Shown: positions 19,765 to 32,785 of the stretch, piece after piece
How the letters are laid out: the number at the start of each line of letters is the position of its first letter
Position numbering within the stretch: position 1 is the stretch's first letter
Source of the DNA: Heterocephalus glaber
Lineage: Eukaryota; Chordata; Mammalia; Rodentia; Bathyergidae
Reading direction: 5' to 3'
DNA: 64,000 nucleotides
NCBI RefSeq assembly: GCF_000247695.1
Contig: NW_004624778.1
Location: 11,939,413-12,003,412, forward strand
Notes under the pieces: generated by a model
Database searches by the model: none
Told to the model about the DNA's origin: nothing
What the model saw: only the letters and a program-made list of their open reading frames with translations
Made by a program: the position numbers and the translations under genes

Positions 19765-22700
19765 GACCCAAAATAAGATGTGTAGAATGTTGGCAACAGC
19801 GAACAGCAGAAGCTGATTAGAGTTGTAGAGTCTGGGTAGGGTTGGAAGAACTTTCTGGAAGCCATACATAAGGGACTCATGGTTGTGGTGAAGAATCTGG
19901 ACCATAAGTATATATATTAAAAAGATAATCTTAAGGACTAAATAATTTCAGAGGTCAGAACGAATGGGAAGGAAGAACTGCCTGTGTCTTTGGTCCTTTT
20001 TATATGACTTTACATTACAAGATCCTGAACTAGAGCAGTAAAAATGGAAGTGAGATCCATGAAATGAAGTCAAAAGACACTGGGGAGTAAGAAACCAGAC
20101 TAGGGGTCTGTTCCAGTAAGGGTAATGAATGGAAAAAGGATAGAAATAATGCTGGAGCTAGGGTTAGATTGAGGATTATCCTCGTTCCAGGACAACCCCC
20201 ACCCAAAGCCTAGACATGGCAAGAAGCATTTTCTCCATTGCCAATTGGCAAGCACAGCACAGCATTAAGACAAACCTGCCTACACGTGAACTAGCTTGGA
20301 GGTCTTCACCAGGCTAGAAACTGGGAGATGGAGACCATGCCTGGGGAGGTAAGAAAGGCAGGGAGAAGATCATTTTTGACCAGGCAGTTTTCACTGCATG
20401 CTGTCACTGCACCCCAGAACAGAAGCTGTTGGAGACTGGTTATAAAGTGAGGTAGGGATTGGGGATGATAAACTCAAAGGCGATGATAAGTAATGATACT
20501 AGGTGCAGTCTTAAGCCATAGCCAATGTACCAAAGGCACTCACGCTTCACTGAATGCAGTTACAATGATGAAGTGAGTTTCAGGAGACTTAATATTATAT
20601 TTTATAGGCACTTTATTCAGTACCTACTACTTTCTGGCTTGCAGGCCTCTTTTCAATTTGGAGTTACTATTTTTCTTTTGGGGGCCTCGATTGTTTTATA
20701 GTCCAGTGAAGGACCTAGCAGAACCTGCACTTATGTGGCAATTAAGAAGCCATCAATGACTTCTGCTGAGGCTAATTGGGTCACTGGATTAGAACTCCAA
20801 GATGAGGGGCTACAGTCAAGGTTTCAATTCTTGTCCTAGCCCAGTGGTTTCATGCAGCCCAGCAATTATAGATCCAATTTTGGGGTACAGTCAGAGAGGG
20901 GGAAAATAACCATATAAAGTCACCCCATTACAAGTCTATACACATAGCCTGGTATGGAGTAGGAAACACATACCCTGCCCAGAACCCATGAACTACTGGG
21001 AAGGGGAAGTAGCATGGCAGAGAGGGACGTGCCTAGAAAAGTGAAGCATACAAATGGTTTCTTTAACCTTTTTCAGCTAGCAGTTCAGAAACACACAGGA
21101 AACCCTCAATACTTGCAGAGTCATGATTAGTGGTCTCAAACATGCATACTTCTTACTCCTGGCCAGCCCACATTGCTGTGCTGCAAGCAGCCAAGGAGGC
21201 AGACACCCAGCGCATGTGTCTCTGCAGAGCTCCCACAGAGTAGCCTCCTCAGCTGTCCTGATTCCATGAGGAGAAGATTGTCCACTGGCCATTTACATGT
21301 ACTTTTTCTTAACCCCTTATGTGTAGTCACAGACTCATATGATGGCTGAACTTAAGAGCAGGGATATCAGAGAATTGATGCCGAAGGCTCAACTCTGATG
21401 GGGGTAGGGGGCTCCCACAGACCATCAGTGCAGTTATATTGGACTCAGCCCTGCCTTCTCCACCACCATCACAAACAGCAAGAATCATCTGGACTACTGT
21501 TGAAGGGTGGAAAGAACAGACAGGGGAAATACAGAGTGCAAAATACAGAGGAGGAACATGCAAAACCCAACACCCAGGTGAACTTGGATTTAAGGCCTAT
21601 CCTTTACATTCATCCAGGCAACAAGCACTCACCCTCCCAGCATGAAGGATGCAGACAAAGATGCCCTGATATCTGCCAAGAGGGGAATCAAGCTAAGCAA
21701 CAGAAAACTGAGTTCACCCACAGTGACCATGTTTTTCAAACCACAAATTAGGGCTGTTCTGGGAAATCCAGGTCATAGAATGGCAGGAAATATACACAAG
21801 CAACCTTGAGTATAGGACGATGGGATATAGCCTGGGTACAGATGTGCTGGAAGAATGAAGCTGGTAACCTGCATAAATTCAAGGGTCCCAGATCACTCAG
21901 TCTATGCAAGGATTATGGGCCCAGCAACCTAAAATAATTGAAAGGAAAGTCTTCAATTGAAATTGAAAGTCTTTTCTGCTTCATCTCAAAGAAAATTATC
22001 CTGCCACTTGATTGCCAAAAGAAGTATCACTCACAGTGTCCTTACTCCCCTCCCTAAGTCTTCTACACCTCTCTAGAGCCTCAAATCTTTCAAATCTTCA
22101 AAACCTTCCCAGATGCCCAGCATGCTGCTTTCCCGTTCTCTTTTTCTCCCAAAGAACTGGGGGAGGAATTCACTACAGCAGGATGATCCAGAAAGACTTC
22201 TCAGAGTAGGAGGCAGGTACAGCAAATTTTAACAAATGAGTAAGATTTTAATAGAAGTGAAGCAAAGGACATTCCAGATTGAGGGGCAATAATGAGCAAA
22301 AATTAGAAGGGAGTGTGAGCTGTCATGTCATGTTCAGGAGCAGCAAAGTAGCTGGGGTCAAGGTGTACAAAGAGGCAGGGACAATGAGACAATGAGAATG
22401 GAGAAGCAGTCAAAGTCTGACCAAATTTGGATGTTGAGGTCAGAAGTCTGAATGCACTGGACCAGGTTTTTTGATAGCAAAATAAAATGTGAAGACAGCA
22501 TTCCAGGAAGAGCCACTGGTTGGACTGGAGAAGAAAACAGGAAAAAATGTACTATATCAACCTAGCAAGCCAGGCTCCATCTTAATAGATGCTCAAAATG
22601 AGCTGGGCTTTATTGCTAAAAGGCAGTTGACATGGAGACAACTGGAAAACGTGGCCATCTGAAAGCCACAGCTAACTCCAAGTCTCATTTTAGCATCACT

Positions 22701-23740
22701 TACAGCCAGCTGCCCTCTCTAGTGAATGTCTTTCTGAACTTCAGGAAGCTGTAAAACATGAGCATTTGACCTTCACATCTCTTTGCCTCTATCTTCCCCC
22801 AAGCACTGTAATGGGCCAGAAAGACGAGGGCATTGAGAACAGAAAACAGGGCCTGGGCCCCTGTACCTGCACGTACACAAGCAACAGTTAGCTTTATCAG
22901 AAGTGGCAGCCAGCTGATAGTGAAATATAATAACAGCCCCTGTTTTATCATAAGCATGGTTTCTACCCAGCACACTGGTCTACTTGGATATGCAGGCTTG
23001 TTTTATAAGCTATCCTGCTATCCTCTGTCCAACTGAAATCCCAGCCACGCTTCAAAACACCTCGACCACAGAGTCATCCTGTCTACCCTTGTCCTTTCTG
23101 CTGTCCCTGTCCCAGACACCATCAGTACCATTTTGCCACTTAATCTCCTTGCCACCTTGTTTTGTTTTTTTCATTAGGTTTCCATGGATATTCACATCTT
23201 CTCCCCAGTGAAGGAGTATGTTTCTTAAGGGTAGGAACTCTGTCTCACATTACCACGTGGCTTTTCCCACACACCTAGCAATGTGCTAGGCATATAGAAA
23301 CCATGGAATAAACTGTTGTCAAGTAACTGGTTATTTAAATTTTGTTTTTAAAATATAGCAATATTCATATTTGCCATCTTTATACTGGGAAATCCATGAC
23401 AGAAGTTGGCCATGGGAGATTTAAATCATCCCCAGGACCAAAAAACAGCACCATCCCCATGCCTGTCTCCAAAAAAGACTGCTTCTTCCTCCCTCTCTCT
23501 TTCTCCCTGCTCTCCACAGGGGGAGACAAAGGCACTGAGAGGCAAGTGAGAGTTGCAACCAAGTGGAAGATGAGCAGCCACTCTCTTGGTTGCCCTCTCC
23601 TGTGCCCAAGACCTTTGCTCCTGACAAGGAGTGCTTCCTCTGGCTCTTGCAAGGAGCCCTCGCTTTAGCCTTAGTGTTGTACAGGGAAAAGAGCATGAGG
23701 ACAAACGGCCTGGGAGAGAAAGCTGTTGAGCTGGGCTGCA
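19765..23740. other. mostly unique non-coding DNA
   Basis: Weak L2-like content is suspected at about 22.20-22.50 kb ('gagcaaaaattagaaggg', then 'gagctgtcatgtcatg'). Open frames of 117 codons (21,398-21,751) and 171 codons (23,421-23,936, minus) are unfamiliar. No exon is supported. Confidence 0.4.
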
Positions 23741-23744
23741 GCAG

Positions 23745-23855
23745 ATCCCTTCCCCTTCTGCTATTAACTACTTGTGTGGCTGAAAACCCCCAAGTTTCTA
23801 TTTCCCCATCTGTAAAGTAAAGTGAGTGAACTAGAGCTGTAATCCCTTCCAACAA
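23745..23855 (+). repeat. MIR SINE fragment
   Basis: Contains 'ctattaactacttgtgtggc', 'agtttctatttccccatctg' and 'taaagtaaagtgagtgaact', the order of the MIR core. Confidence 0.65.
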
Positions 23856-23999
23856 GGTGTTCAGTTCCAGAGAAGCTTTTGCACCTGGGTAACCACCACC
23901 GTGCAACAGTAGTGTCTTGGGAAAGGAGCTGGCCACAGGGACATCTCAGTAGGGGCCTGTTGGCAGAAATCCTGAGCTAACACTGCCTATGTGATGTCT

Positions 24000-24165
24000 C
24001 TTTGTCTCCTTTACCCTGAAGAACTCCATGAAGTGCTACTACCCTGCCTTTCTCAGCAAGAAAAATGAGGCCCAGAAATCTGTAGGAAATGGCTGGGAAA
24101 CTTCCCACCGCCCCAAATCAGCCAAGCCAGGACGTTAAAGCCCAGTCTATCTGACTTTCAAAGTC
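24000..24165 (-). repeat. MIR SINE fragment
   Basis: The antisense MIR order is seen: 'cctttctcagcaagaaaaat', 'gaggcccagaaatctg', 'cagccaagccaggacg' and 'cccagtctatctgac'. Confidence 0.5.
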
Positions 24166-24282
24166 TCCTTGATGTTCTTTCTGAGTGTGATTCCTTGGAT
24201 TTTTGCTATGCACATCAACTATATTTTCTATAGACTAATAAAACTTTTAAAATTAACCAGACATGACTTAATGAATCACTAT

Positions 24283-24440
24283 GTTCACACTGGTTCTCAA
24301 ACTGGAGAGTTCAGCGGAACCCCCTGAAGGCCTGTTAAACTACTGAGTACTGGACCCACCCCTAGAATTTCTGATTCAGGTGATTGGGTGAGGTGGAACC
24401 CCATAGCATGCTTGCATCTCCCACAAGTACCTGAGAGAGA
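24283..24440 (+). mobile_element. MER5-like hAT-Charlie element
   Basis: Starts 'cactggttctcaaactgg' and continues with 'ctgaaggcctgttaaact', 'ctggacccacccctagaatt' and 'tctgattcaggtgattgg', the MER5A left half. Confidence 0.75.
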
Positions 24441-25710
24441 GTAACATTTCTGATTTAGTTTGGGCCCTGCTTAGAGACTAGTGCTACACAACTCCCTTGT
24501 CTGCTTACTCCAACCCCTCCATTTGCAGAGGCTCTAGCAAAGCTCCAGGAGCAACAGCTAGCTCCTTTCTGTCCTAAACCCTGCAGCCTGCTAGTGGCAC
24601 TGTTTACATCTGTTCTGGTGCTTCAACACCAGGGGCTGCCTTCTACTTCCTTCTGTCCTCTGTGGCTCTCAGCTCAAGATAGACCCTGGCTTTGTGCCCC
24701 ACCAGTTGGCTTTCTGCTCCACACCAGCTGGCAAAGGCTGAAAGGAAAAGCCCTCCAAGCAAGCATCCCAGCGGGTTAATTCCCCTTGACAGTGCCTTGA
24801 ATCAGAAGGAAGAACTGTCCCCCTTTCAGAGCATGAGAGCTTCCTTCCCACCACACATCAGATGTCTAACAAGTACTTGGATCTACATACAGTTGTTCCT
24901 TCACTTAAACAAGAAAAGCTTTGAATTATTAAAGATGAAATGCCCTTTTTAATTCCCAAATATAGTTAGTTTGTTTGTTTGGTTGGTTTTTTGCAGAACT
25001 TTCAAAACAACCCACATACACACCCTAATAGAATGCAACTAGGATTTAAAATGGTGGTTTCTAAACAGAAATCCAAGTATAAGCTACAGCTATGTTTCTC
25101 TGGGTGGCCAAATTTCTTGCTTGGAGTTATCAGGTATAATAAAAGGATTGCTGCCTTGGAATAAAGACCAAAGTTGGAAGGTCTTCCACTTAAACTCCCC
25201 TCCTTTCAGAGTTTCTAGATGGGAAAGCACCATGTCCTCACTGAGATTGCTGTGAGTAGCAAAGATAGCTCTGGACTTGAGCCAAGGAGCTGGCAGACCA
25301 GAAACCTATATAGGAGATAAATGGGTCTTTGGTGACCACCACACTGCCTTCCTGCCCACTTCCTCCCATACCCACATTAGATCATTCCAGCGGGGCAAAG
25401 TCGAGAGATTAGATCTGGTCTCCACTCACTCACCGACCAGTGAGCATTCCTGGTCCCTTCACTTCAGCTCCAGGGACAATATTTGGTTGTGTGACTACAG
25501 GAGGAATTGGACGACCCAGCATGATCTCAAAAACTGCTTCACCTTCACCTCTTGGACCAAATGTACCCCTCCCCCACCACACTTCCACCCCACCTGGCTC
25601 TCTGCAGGGAAGGTGAAGTGCAGGGCCACTTGCCTGAGCTCTGAACAGAAGGGTCCCTTCCCTTTCTCTTCTGTTCCACAGTCTTTGCTCACCAACACCC
25701 TCTCTTCCTG
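24441..25710. other. mostly unique non-coding DNA
   Basis: A 144-codon plus frame at 25,277-25,711 ends just before an L1 tail, and its translation is not recognisable. No other structure is visible. Confidence 0.4.
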
Positions 25711-25714
25711 ATTA

Positions 25715-25812
25715 CATGAATGCAAACAAAGTTTATTGTTGAATTCTATACCTAAAACAAAGAGAATCCCATGTAAATTATACTTCAATAAAGCTGTTTA
25801 AAATGTTTTAAA
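25715..25812 (+). mobile_element. short old L1 3' tail
   Basis: Contains 'aattctatacctaaaacaaa' and 'aattatacttcaataaagct', the end of an L1 3' UTR with its own aataaa, then a degenerate A-rich tail. Confidence 0.55.
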
Positions 25813-25980
25813 AAGTTTAACTATAAAGATTTCATTTGATTTGTCTTTGATTAAACTTTGAATCAAAACTAAAGGCAGTTTTGGTCAGGGCACCTTCAAA
25901 ATCACACATACATATAAATGCTTCAATTAAAAATAAACCCCAAAGTCCAGAAAATGAGAAACATCAAGACAACCATAACC

Positions 25981-26119
25981 GCCGGGTATGGTTGTACACA
26001 CCTGTAATTCCAGTACACCAGGGCTGAAGTTGGAGGATCACAAGTTCAAGGCCAACCTTTGCTCCATAGTGAATTCAAGGCTAGCTTGGACTACTTAATG
26101 AGACCCTGTCTCAAAAAAA
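25981..26119 (+). mobile_element. B1 SINE
   Basis: 7SL-derived body: GCCGGGTATGGTTGTACACA, 'cctgtaattccagtacacc', 'gttggaggatcacaagttca', 'ggctagcttggactac' and 'agaccctgtctcaaaaaaaa'. A single B1 monomer without an attached ID unit. B1 marks the genome as rodent. Confidence 0.9.
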
Positions 26120-27393
26120 AGCCAATCCTGACCAATCCAAGGTCAGAAACTTCAGGCTCCTGAGTCAGCAAAGGCAGCTAGAAAATGGCGTTGTCTGTCT
26201 TCCATAAGCCAGGATCTTCCCAGATACCTAGATACAGAGTTGCCAATCTTCAAGTATTCTTTGCAGTATGGACTTTCTGACTGAACATCATTAAGCAAAA
26301 CTGACGACATGAAGAAGCCACTGATGTCCTTCCTCAGCTGGCCAGTCTCTCTAGCCTCAGTCTCCAGCCCAAGTTAGCAACACCATAGTCGATTTCTGTA
26401 GCATTTCTATCATGGCTGTAATACTTGAAAACTACTAATGGTTCAGCTACTTAATTCTCACTATACTGAAACAGGGTGGATAAGACTTCAGCTTGGCAAC
26501 TTTCTTTCCCTGATCTTCAAAATGAAATCCTCCACATAATGCTTTTTAGAATTCAGGTGACTCAAACCTATAAGATCTTAAAAACTGTCTCAGAAGTGTC
26601 TTTTCTTCCTGCTGCTCTATTTTGTTTGGTCAAATCAAGCACTGCCGGTGGCAAATGCTCTAATGATTGATTAGAGGGTGGGGTGTGGGTGGCTGGATTT
26701 TCTGGTGATATTAGCTTAAAGGAATAATTTCTGGAGAGCTCTTTGCTTCATCACAGAGCTCAGCTAAGCCAGAGACTGGGCAGATGACTCAAGCTGGAGG
26801 TAGGTGTGAGGGTAAGAGGCCAGCAACCCAAGCCAGGGGAAAAGCCGATGCAGTGAGTTCATTTATTTTGACAAATCTTTTCTTTTTAATCATGTGTAAC
26901 AAGACCACAGTACATTGTGTCCTGTGCATGATATATTTCAGAAAGGTAATGAAGTCTGGAGGACAGACAACATAATTCAGCTCCCAAGTATTAAATCTTT
27001 GCTGAGAAGTAGAGTTAGAGATTTGTGTATCTGTGTGTTAGTGTATAAAAATTATAGGGCTGGCACATTAGCAGGGGCAAAAATTAGCCAGGTTCTACCA
27101 CTATATTGAAATTTAGAACATCAGAGTACAGTGACTACATTTTTCTCTGGAGATCTTTACAGCTATTTGGAATTATGAACCCATAATATGCAAATGCACG
27201 GGGCTAAGAAATACACATTCTTGGCAGAGACTGAAGATGTTATAATGTGTGCTGTAAACGACGATGCGTATGTGTATAAAATCAGTGTGCACATACTAAC
27301 TGGTAGATTATCCCCTCTAAAACCACACATAAATTCTCCTGACAGCAATTGGAATTTTGCACACATCCCAAGAATGAACAGACTCTTAATGTG

Positions 27394-27395
<2 letters not shown>
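26120..27395. other. mostly unique non-coding DNA
   Basis: No repeat or exon is recognised. A GT-rich patch (GGGTGGGGTGTGGGTGGC) lies at 26,677-26,694. Confidence 0.4.

Positions 27396-27429
<34 letters not shown>
27396..27429 (+). repeat. (GT)n microsatellite
   Basis: About 17 uninterrupted GT dinucleotides; it may adopt Z-DNA. Confidence 0.95.
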
Positions 27430-27432
<3 letters not shown>

Positions 27433-29525
27433 AAGGATGGAGTATAAAAAGAAACAAAAAGGGTTACTAAACTAAGAGAGCTTTTTGATTCTTGAGCATG
27501 GCAAAAAAAGGTTCAGGGGCCACGCATTTCTTCTAAGCATGATAATTATAATATTAGCAGCAGTCAATATATTTATTGAGTTCTGGACTCCATATCAGCC
27601 ACTGTGATGGGTGCTTTCCACCCAAAATCCCATTTGAGGAAGGAGGGAGGAAGAGAGAGAGAAAATATCAGGTCATGGTTGTATGTGATATGTGTTCTAC
27701 TCAAATGCTTTACCACCCTGGCAAATGGCTACTTTCCAGGAAATGTAACAATTTATAATTGTGAAAATGTTAGTTTGTCCAGGAGGCAGGCACCCAAGGA
27801 AAATTGGGTCCCTAAGGTACCCAGTGACAAGGGGCAGAGTCCTCATATAGAGATGTGTCCTTTTGTGGTGAGATCTGAAGCCAAAATCTAGGTAATTGCC
27901 ATTTCTGAGCAAAGAGCAGAAAATTAGGGAACTGCAGCCCAGAATCTGAGAAAAGGTAACAAATTCCCAAAATAGAATGTTGCTGAGTCAGGTCTGTACA
28001 AATGCAGGGGTTTGAAAATTGTAAGGAAGGAAAAGAAAAGCCTTTAGTTAAACAATGGCTTTTAATGACTTCTGCAAATAGGTGCCTCTCTGCAAGGAGG
28101 GCCAAATCTGGTGCATCACAACCTAAAGGAATAAAGAATTCCTCCCAAAGCCAAGGAGGGAGAACATAGCATAATTTAGTTTTCTATAATGTAAGCAGAA
28201 GTATTATTTTATCAAATAACTCATCTTTACAACCGCTGTCTCCATCCCTGGCCCCATGTAAAGCAGTTTAGGAAAACATCCAAGGACTCTGGGTAGACAA
28301 AAGCAAGCACACACCTATTTTCCAATGGTCAGCAAGGAGAGTACTTGGGACTTTACCCTCTGCATTCTCTTCTGCACTGCCCAGCTTGTGAGCAAGATTT
28401 CTGAGTTCTTGGAAACTAGCTGAAATATGAATTAAGAAATGATTTGCAAAATGGGCACAAGCACATCAACCATTAGACCTGAACCAGAAATGGGAAGCAT
28501 TTTCTTTATCCTCCATAAACATTCTGCAAGGCTCAAGGAAAGAAGCCTCGGGTGAGATCAGATCTGCCACCTACTAATCCTTCATTAAGGCACACATTCC
28601 CAAGTGCAGAGACAGTCAGAAAAATAAAAAGCAGGCTTTTTTGTTGAAGTGATTTGCATTTATTTGTAAGTTAGTACTAGGACAGAGAGACCTTCAAATT
28701 ACAAGATGGATATAAATCCACTGGAGGAAGCTTATGCAAACTGAGGCCTTGGAATGGGGTCCTTGAATCTCTTTACCACATCTCAAGGCCTAATCATTAC
28801 ACAAGATTTACCAGTCCTCAAATTATTTTCTCTGTTCCTGTGCACTCCCACATACTGCTTGGCCCACACCACAGAGCAAATATAATGAAAGAGGAATTCT
28901 TATCCTTAACTACAAGCCAAGGCAGTGGTGGTCAGCAAGTCATATGGTTTTCACAGAAATGGAAATACAGAACTATCCATCTGCAGAATTATAACATATG
29001 TATAACACGCACCTCTGGGATATATTAACACCTAGATTTAGTGGCCTGGTATTTCTTTGTGCTGGTAGTTGCATTTTTACAACTGCTTTAAGTGTTTCCA
29101 AAATACCATGTGAAGGAAATACTGGCCACTGAATAAAATTTATCCCAGTTTGGTGCTGGACTAACATATGGTTTTACTACTTAGTATCACGTGGATTATC
29201 TCTTCCTAAATTCTTATTGTTTAAGGCTAAAATCAAGACCATGCCACCTCCTGAGTCATATCAGCACTGAACTGACCAAGGCAGAAAGACCAGAAGTGAA
29301 TTGGAAGAGGAGAACTGGGAGGTGGAACTGGGAGGTAAGAGTTGCTGCAATTACTTCCCTAAATCTGACTCTTAAGCAAATGCATTTTCTACTGATTCCT
29401 ACAAACACCTTCCTGCAAAAAGGACACATCTTTGAGCTTGGCCCATGTCATGTTGGTTGCACTTCTACACCTTTGCCCAGGAAGTTCCCCTCACCCTGAA
29501 TACTCTCTAAGAACCTCCTTGTCAA
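27430..29525. other. mostly unique non-coding DNA
   Basis: An octamer motif ATTTGCAT lies at 28,653-28,660. Short frames only. No exon is supported and no repeat family is clear. Confidence 0.4.
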
Positions 29526-29529
29526 TTTC

Positions 29530-29760
29530 AGTGCCACGGAGAGAATATGGGCTCTGGAATCGTAGCTCTGTCACCTCCTGACAGAAGTACCACATCAAGT
29601 GAGTTAACCTGAACAGTGCAAGCCTCAGTTCCTTATCTGCTAAATGGGAATAATAATGCTGAATTGAAAGTCACTGTGAGAATTAATGAAGATGTCATAG
29701 TCAGGAAGGGCCTGCCAATGCAGTAGTTGCTCAATAATGTCAATTCTAACCCACTTATCA
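29530..29760 (+). repeat. MIR SINE, nearly full length
   Basis: Full order is visible: 'gagaatatgggctctggaat', 'agctctgtcacctcctgaca', 'gcctcagttccttatctgct', 'aaatgggaataataatgctg', 'ctgtgagaattaatgaagat' and 'agtagttgctcaataa'. Confidence 0.85.
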
Positions 29761-29945
29761 GCTCCCTTCCAGAGGCTCATCTCAAATTTCACATCTGCCA
29801 ACTCTGAGTACACAAACTGGAGGGTACATGACTGCTCTTTCTTTGAAACTTTATAGCCTGTACAAGTTACCCTACATCATTTAGCCATATCTATGTCCTG
29901 CGTACATCATCATCTTCCGAACTCATTTTCAAATCCTTGAAGATA

Positions 29946-30140
29946 CAGTGGTATCTCAGTTCATGAACTTGATTCTTTCCATGATTCTGGTCACAAACTG
30001 AGTTGGTCAAGAACTGAATCAAATTCAATGGTTAGGTTCAATGATGACCTTACAGAAATATCTGATTCGGTTCTTGTCCAGTTCAGTTTGTGAGCAGAAT
30101 TGTGGAGAGGAAATTGAGTTTGTGAACTGAGGTACCACTG
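29946..30140. mobile_element. 195-bp Tigger-like miniature DNA transposon flanked by TA
   Basis: The left end reads CAGTGGTATCTCAGTTCATG and the right end, reverse-complemented, CAGTGGTACCTCAGTTCACA: about 18 of 20 match. It is flanked by TA at 29,944-29,945 and 30,141-30,142, the target duplication of Tc1/mariner elements. The interior also repeats the terminal motif ('tcacaaactgagttggtc', 'gttcagtttgtgagcag'). No transposase is encoded. Confidence 0.8.
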
Positions 30141-30142
30141 TA

Positions 30143-31315
30143 AATCATGTCTTGGGCTTCTCCTGACCGCCCCCCAGGACAAAAGACACCACAGAAGCCC
30201 AAACACATCTTGTCTTCCCTGTGGGATCACAGCCTCCCTACCTGCACACACCCAAAAGTAGTAAAGATTCTCCATGATCAGATAGTTTCTAGGGCCAGCT
30301 CTTAGCTTGCTGCCTTCAAGCCCACTGATGGAGTTCCACTCTCTCAGCCTGGGGTCTGTTTAAGAAAGCATTCTGAGCCCCAAGAGCACAGGATTCCAGG
30401 ATTGGGGCCAGCATTCATAAGAAATAGATTCCTTAAAGAAGGGAGCAGAGAGCTTCATACACACTGGGACAAGCTCTGGAATCGCCAGCTCAGGCAAGGA
30501 AAGAGCATTTACTTCCATACAGCAGGATTGATTTCTCTCTGACAACCACAGCTCCCTCTGTCCACTGGGCCATTGCCCCATTGATGCCCATTTGTTATGA
30601 AGGGACTAGGAGAGCCACACACCTAGACTCTGAAGCTAGCCTGATGCCCTGGGATAAAGAGTTTCAAAGCCCCTTGAGGTCAGAAGGAACACACTCAACA
30701 CACAGTCCTCCTGCCTGAGCCAGGCCCCAGACTCAGGACTTTAGAGGACCCTGCAGACAGGCAGGGGCTGTAACAGGCAGCTGAGAAAACCAATGACATA
30801 GTGGCATGAGCTGTGGTCAGGAAACCCCAGATAATGGCCTCAGAGCCCCTCCCTCGCAACCTGCATTCCACCTCCAATTCAAGGGGTCCAACATTACCCC
30901 CAGGGACTTCCATTTTCTTCCTCTCTCAGAGTTGTACCCAACGAGGCTTTACCCTTCTTTTCCAGCATGAAACCGCATCTGTTCTCTGTTCCCATCAGAG
31001 TCACCAACTAATATGAGGCTCCGTCCCAGAATGTGAGCACCACCTTTTAACCCTTTTTCTCCTTCACACCCCACCTCCACCCAGCACACAGTAGGAGCTT
31101 TAAAACACCAGCCTACTAAGTCAAGGTTGACTGCATGATTTGTTTTCCCAGAAGTTCAGCTGAAATGTGTTTATTCTGCTCAATCTTTAAACAATTAAGT
31201 AATTTCATTCTTAGAAATATCTTAACAATAACTGAACAATAACTCAGCATACTTGGAGTGCTAAAAATTTGCCTGTATTCAGAAAAATCAAGGATGGCTT
31301 TCATTTAAAAAAATC
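30143..31315. other. mostly unique non-coding DNA
   Basis: Short frames to 94 codons, none recognisable. No repeat identified. Confidence 0.4.
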
Positions 31316-31319
31316 ACTT

Positions 31320-31735
31320 AGTATTGTTATCAGCAAAAGACTAGAAACCAAAATATCCATGTATAAGGGATAGTCAAATTGTCAAGCTGTAACAGTCAGA
31401 TCCTAGATATTTCCAAGATATATTAAGTGGAAAGTGAAATACAATGTGTCTGAACTACTTTTTTTTGGATAAAAAATTTAGAAATAAACATGCACATGTA
31501 TGTATACATACACACATATATGTGTAGGCTTTTTCTTTTTCTTTTTGGATATGCACCAAAAGTCTTTAAGCTAAAGAAACTATTAATGGTAGTTGCCTTC
31601 AAGTAAAGGAAGTAATAGCAGTGAGAGAAAGATGTTTCATTTTAAATAGCCTTTTGTACCTTCCGAATTTTAAACCATGTTGTTTAAACCATAGTGTTGA
31701 CCTATTCAAAAAATTAAATTAAAAATTTAAAGTAA
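31320..31735 (+). mobile_element. old L1 3' region
   Basis: Contains 'gcaaaagactagaaaccaaa', 'atatccatgtataaggga', 'tccaagatatattaagtgga', 'ccttttgtaccttccgaatt' and 'tgacctattcaaaaaattaa', the order of an L1ME-like 3' end. Confidence 0.6.
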
Positions 31736-32635
31736 ACAATATGGGGGAAAGTAATTCAAAAAATCTAGTTTAGGAAAACAAAAAGAGAAACCCTCATTTA
31801 AAAATGGTTCGAGGCAGCCTGTTGAGTCATCTGTGAACTAGGAGGAGACAGAACTGAGGTGGAAGGACCCAGGGGGAGGCAGCACAGGTTGTGGGATGAC
31901 CTTCAAGAGTGGTGTGGCCCCTCCGAGCCTCAGTGTCCTCATTTGGGAAGAGCAGTGTTGGGCCAACTCTTAGAACACTTAGACCCCTTTCCTGCCTGGG
32001 GATGGGGTCCTCAGGTAAATACAGCCAGTTACTTGGTGAGTCATGATATGATGTTTTAAAAGGACACCCTTACAAATGAAGGGGGCTTCCTTTCCCCTAC
32101 AGAAGGCTGTAGTCCCTTCTCACAGTGCCTCTGACTTCAGGAGCTGAAAATACACTGGGACACCGCCCTTCCCTCCAAACACACCTGCTGTTCTATCCCT
32201 CCCTTTTCCCACATCCTCTCTGGACAGGCCCAGTGCCCATTTATGACAGAATTGAAAAAATTCCTTTTTTGTATTAATATTTCCTGTCGGCCCCTCCCAT
32301 CTTTTATGGTTGCCATTCACAGCCCTCTGGGAAGACCCAGGAATAAAACGAAGCTCCAAAATTTCAACATAATGAAAACATGTCACTGTTTTAAAATAGC
32401 AAGGCTCCTGCCCCATCTCCAAAACACACTTTCTAAAAGGCAGGCTGGTGGTGGTGACTGGTCACCGTCCATTCTTAGAGAGCCTCACTGCACAAGTTGT
32501 CTTAGCAAAACTTTGAAGGTGATGTTTGAAAATGTGGGTCCCAAGATCTCCCTGCCACCCAAACCTCTCACCATCCCTACCTACACTCTCTTCAGCCCTG
32601 GAAGTGGCTAAATTGGCTTTCCATATCGTTCTCTC
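31736..32635. other. mostly unique non-coding DNA
   Basis: A 122-codon plus frame at 32,243-32,611 and a 100-codon minus frame overlap. Neither is recognisable. Confidence 0.4.
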
Positions 32636-32640
32636 CAGAA

Positions 32641-32785
32641 TTAGAGAATACCAGAGAAGAAATGGCCTTTAGAGATAACACAACCTTGCATCACAGATGG
32701 GGAAACCAAGGCCTGGGAGAGCAGAATGGTTTCCTCAGGAACACACCATATGCCCACCACTGAGCCAAGACAAAAGTCAGCTCTC
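32641..32785 (-). repeat. MIR-like SINE fragment
   Basis: Antisense MIR core: 'gcctttagagataacacaac', 'catcacagatggggaaacc', 'aaggcctgggagagcagaat' and 'ctcaggaacacac'. Confidence 0.6.

Noticed and set aside
19464..19905. Ser/Pro- and Leu/His-rich frames around the hexamer minisatellite
   Set aside because: They are translations of a simple hexamer repeat and an adjacent SINE.
23421..23936. 171-codon minus-strand open frame
   Set aside because: No recognisable domain, overlapping frames on both strands, and partial overlap with a MIR fragment.
25277..25711. 144-codon plus-strand frame followed by aataaa
   Set aside because: The aataaa is part of an old L1 3' tail at 25.7-25.8 kb. The frame itself has no recognisable similarity, so a processed pseudogene is not supported.
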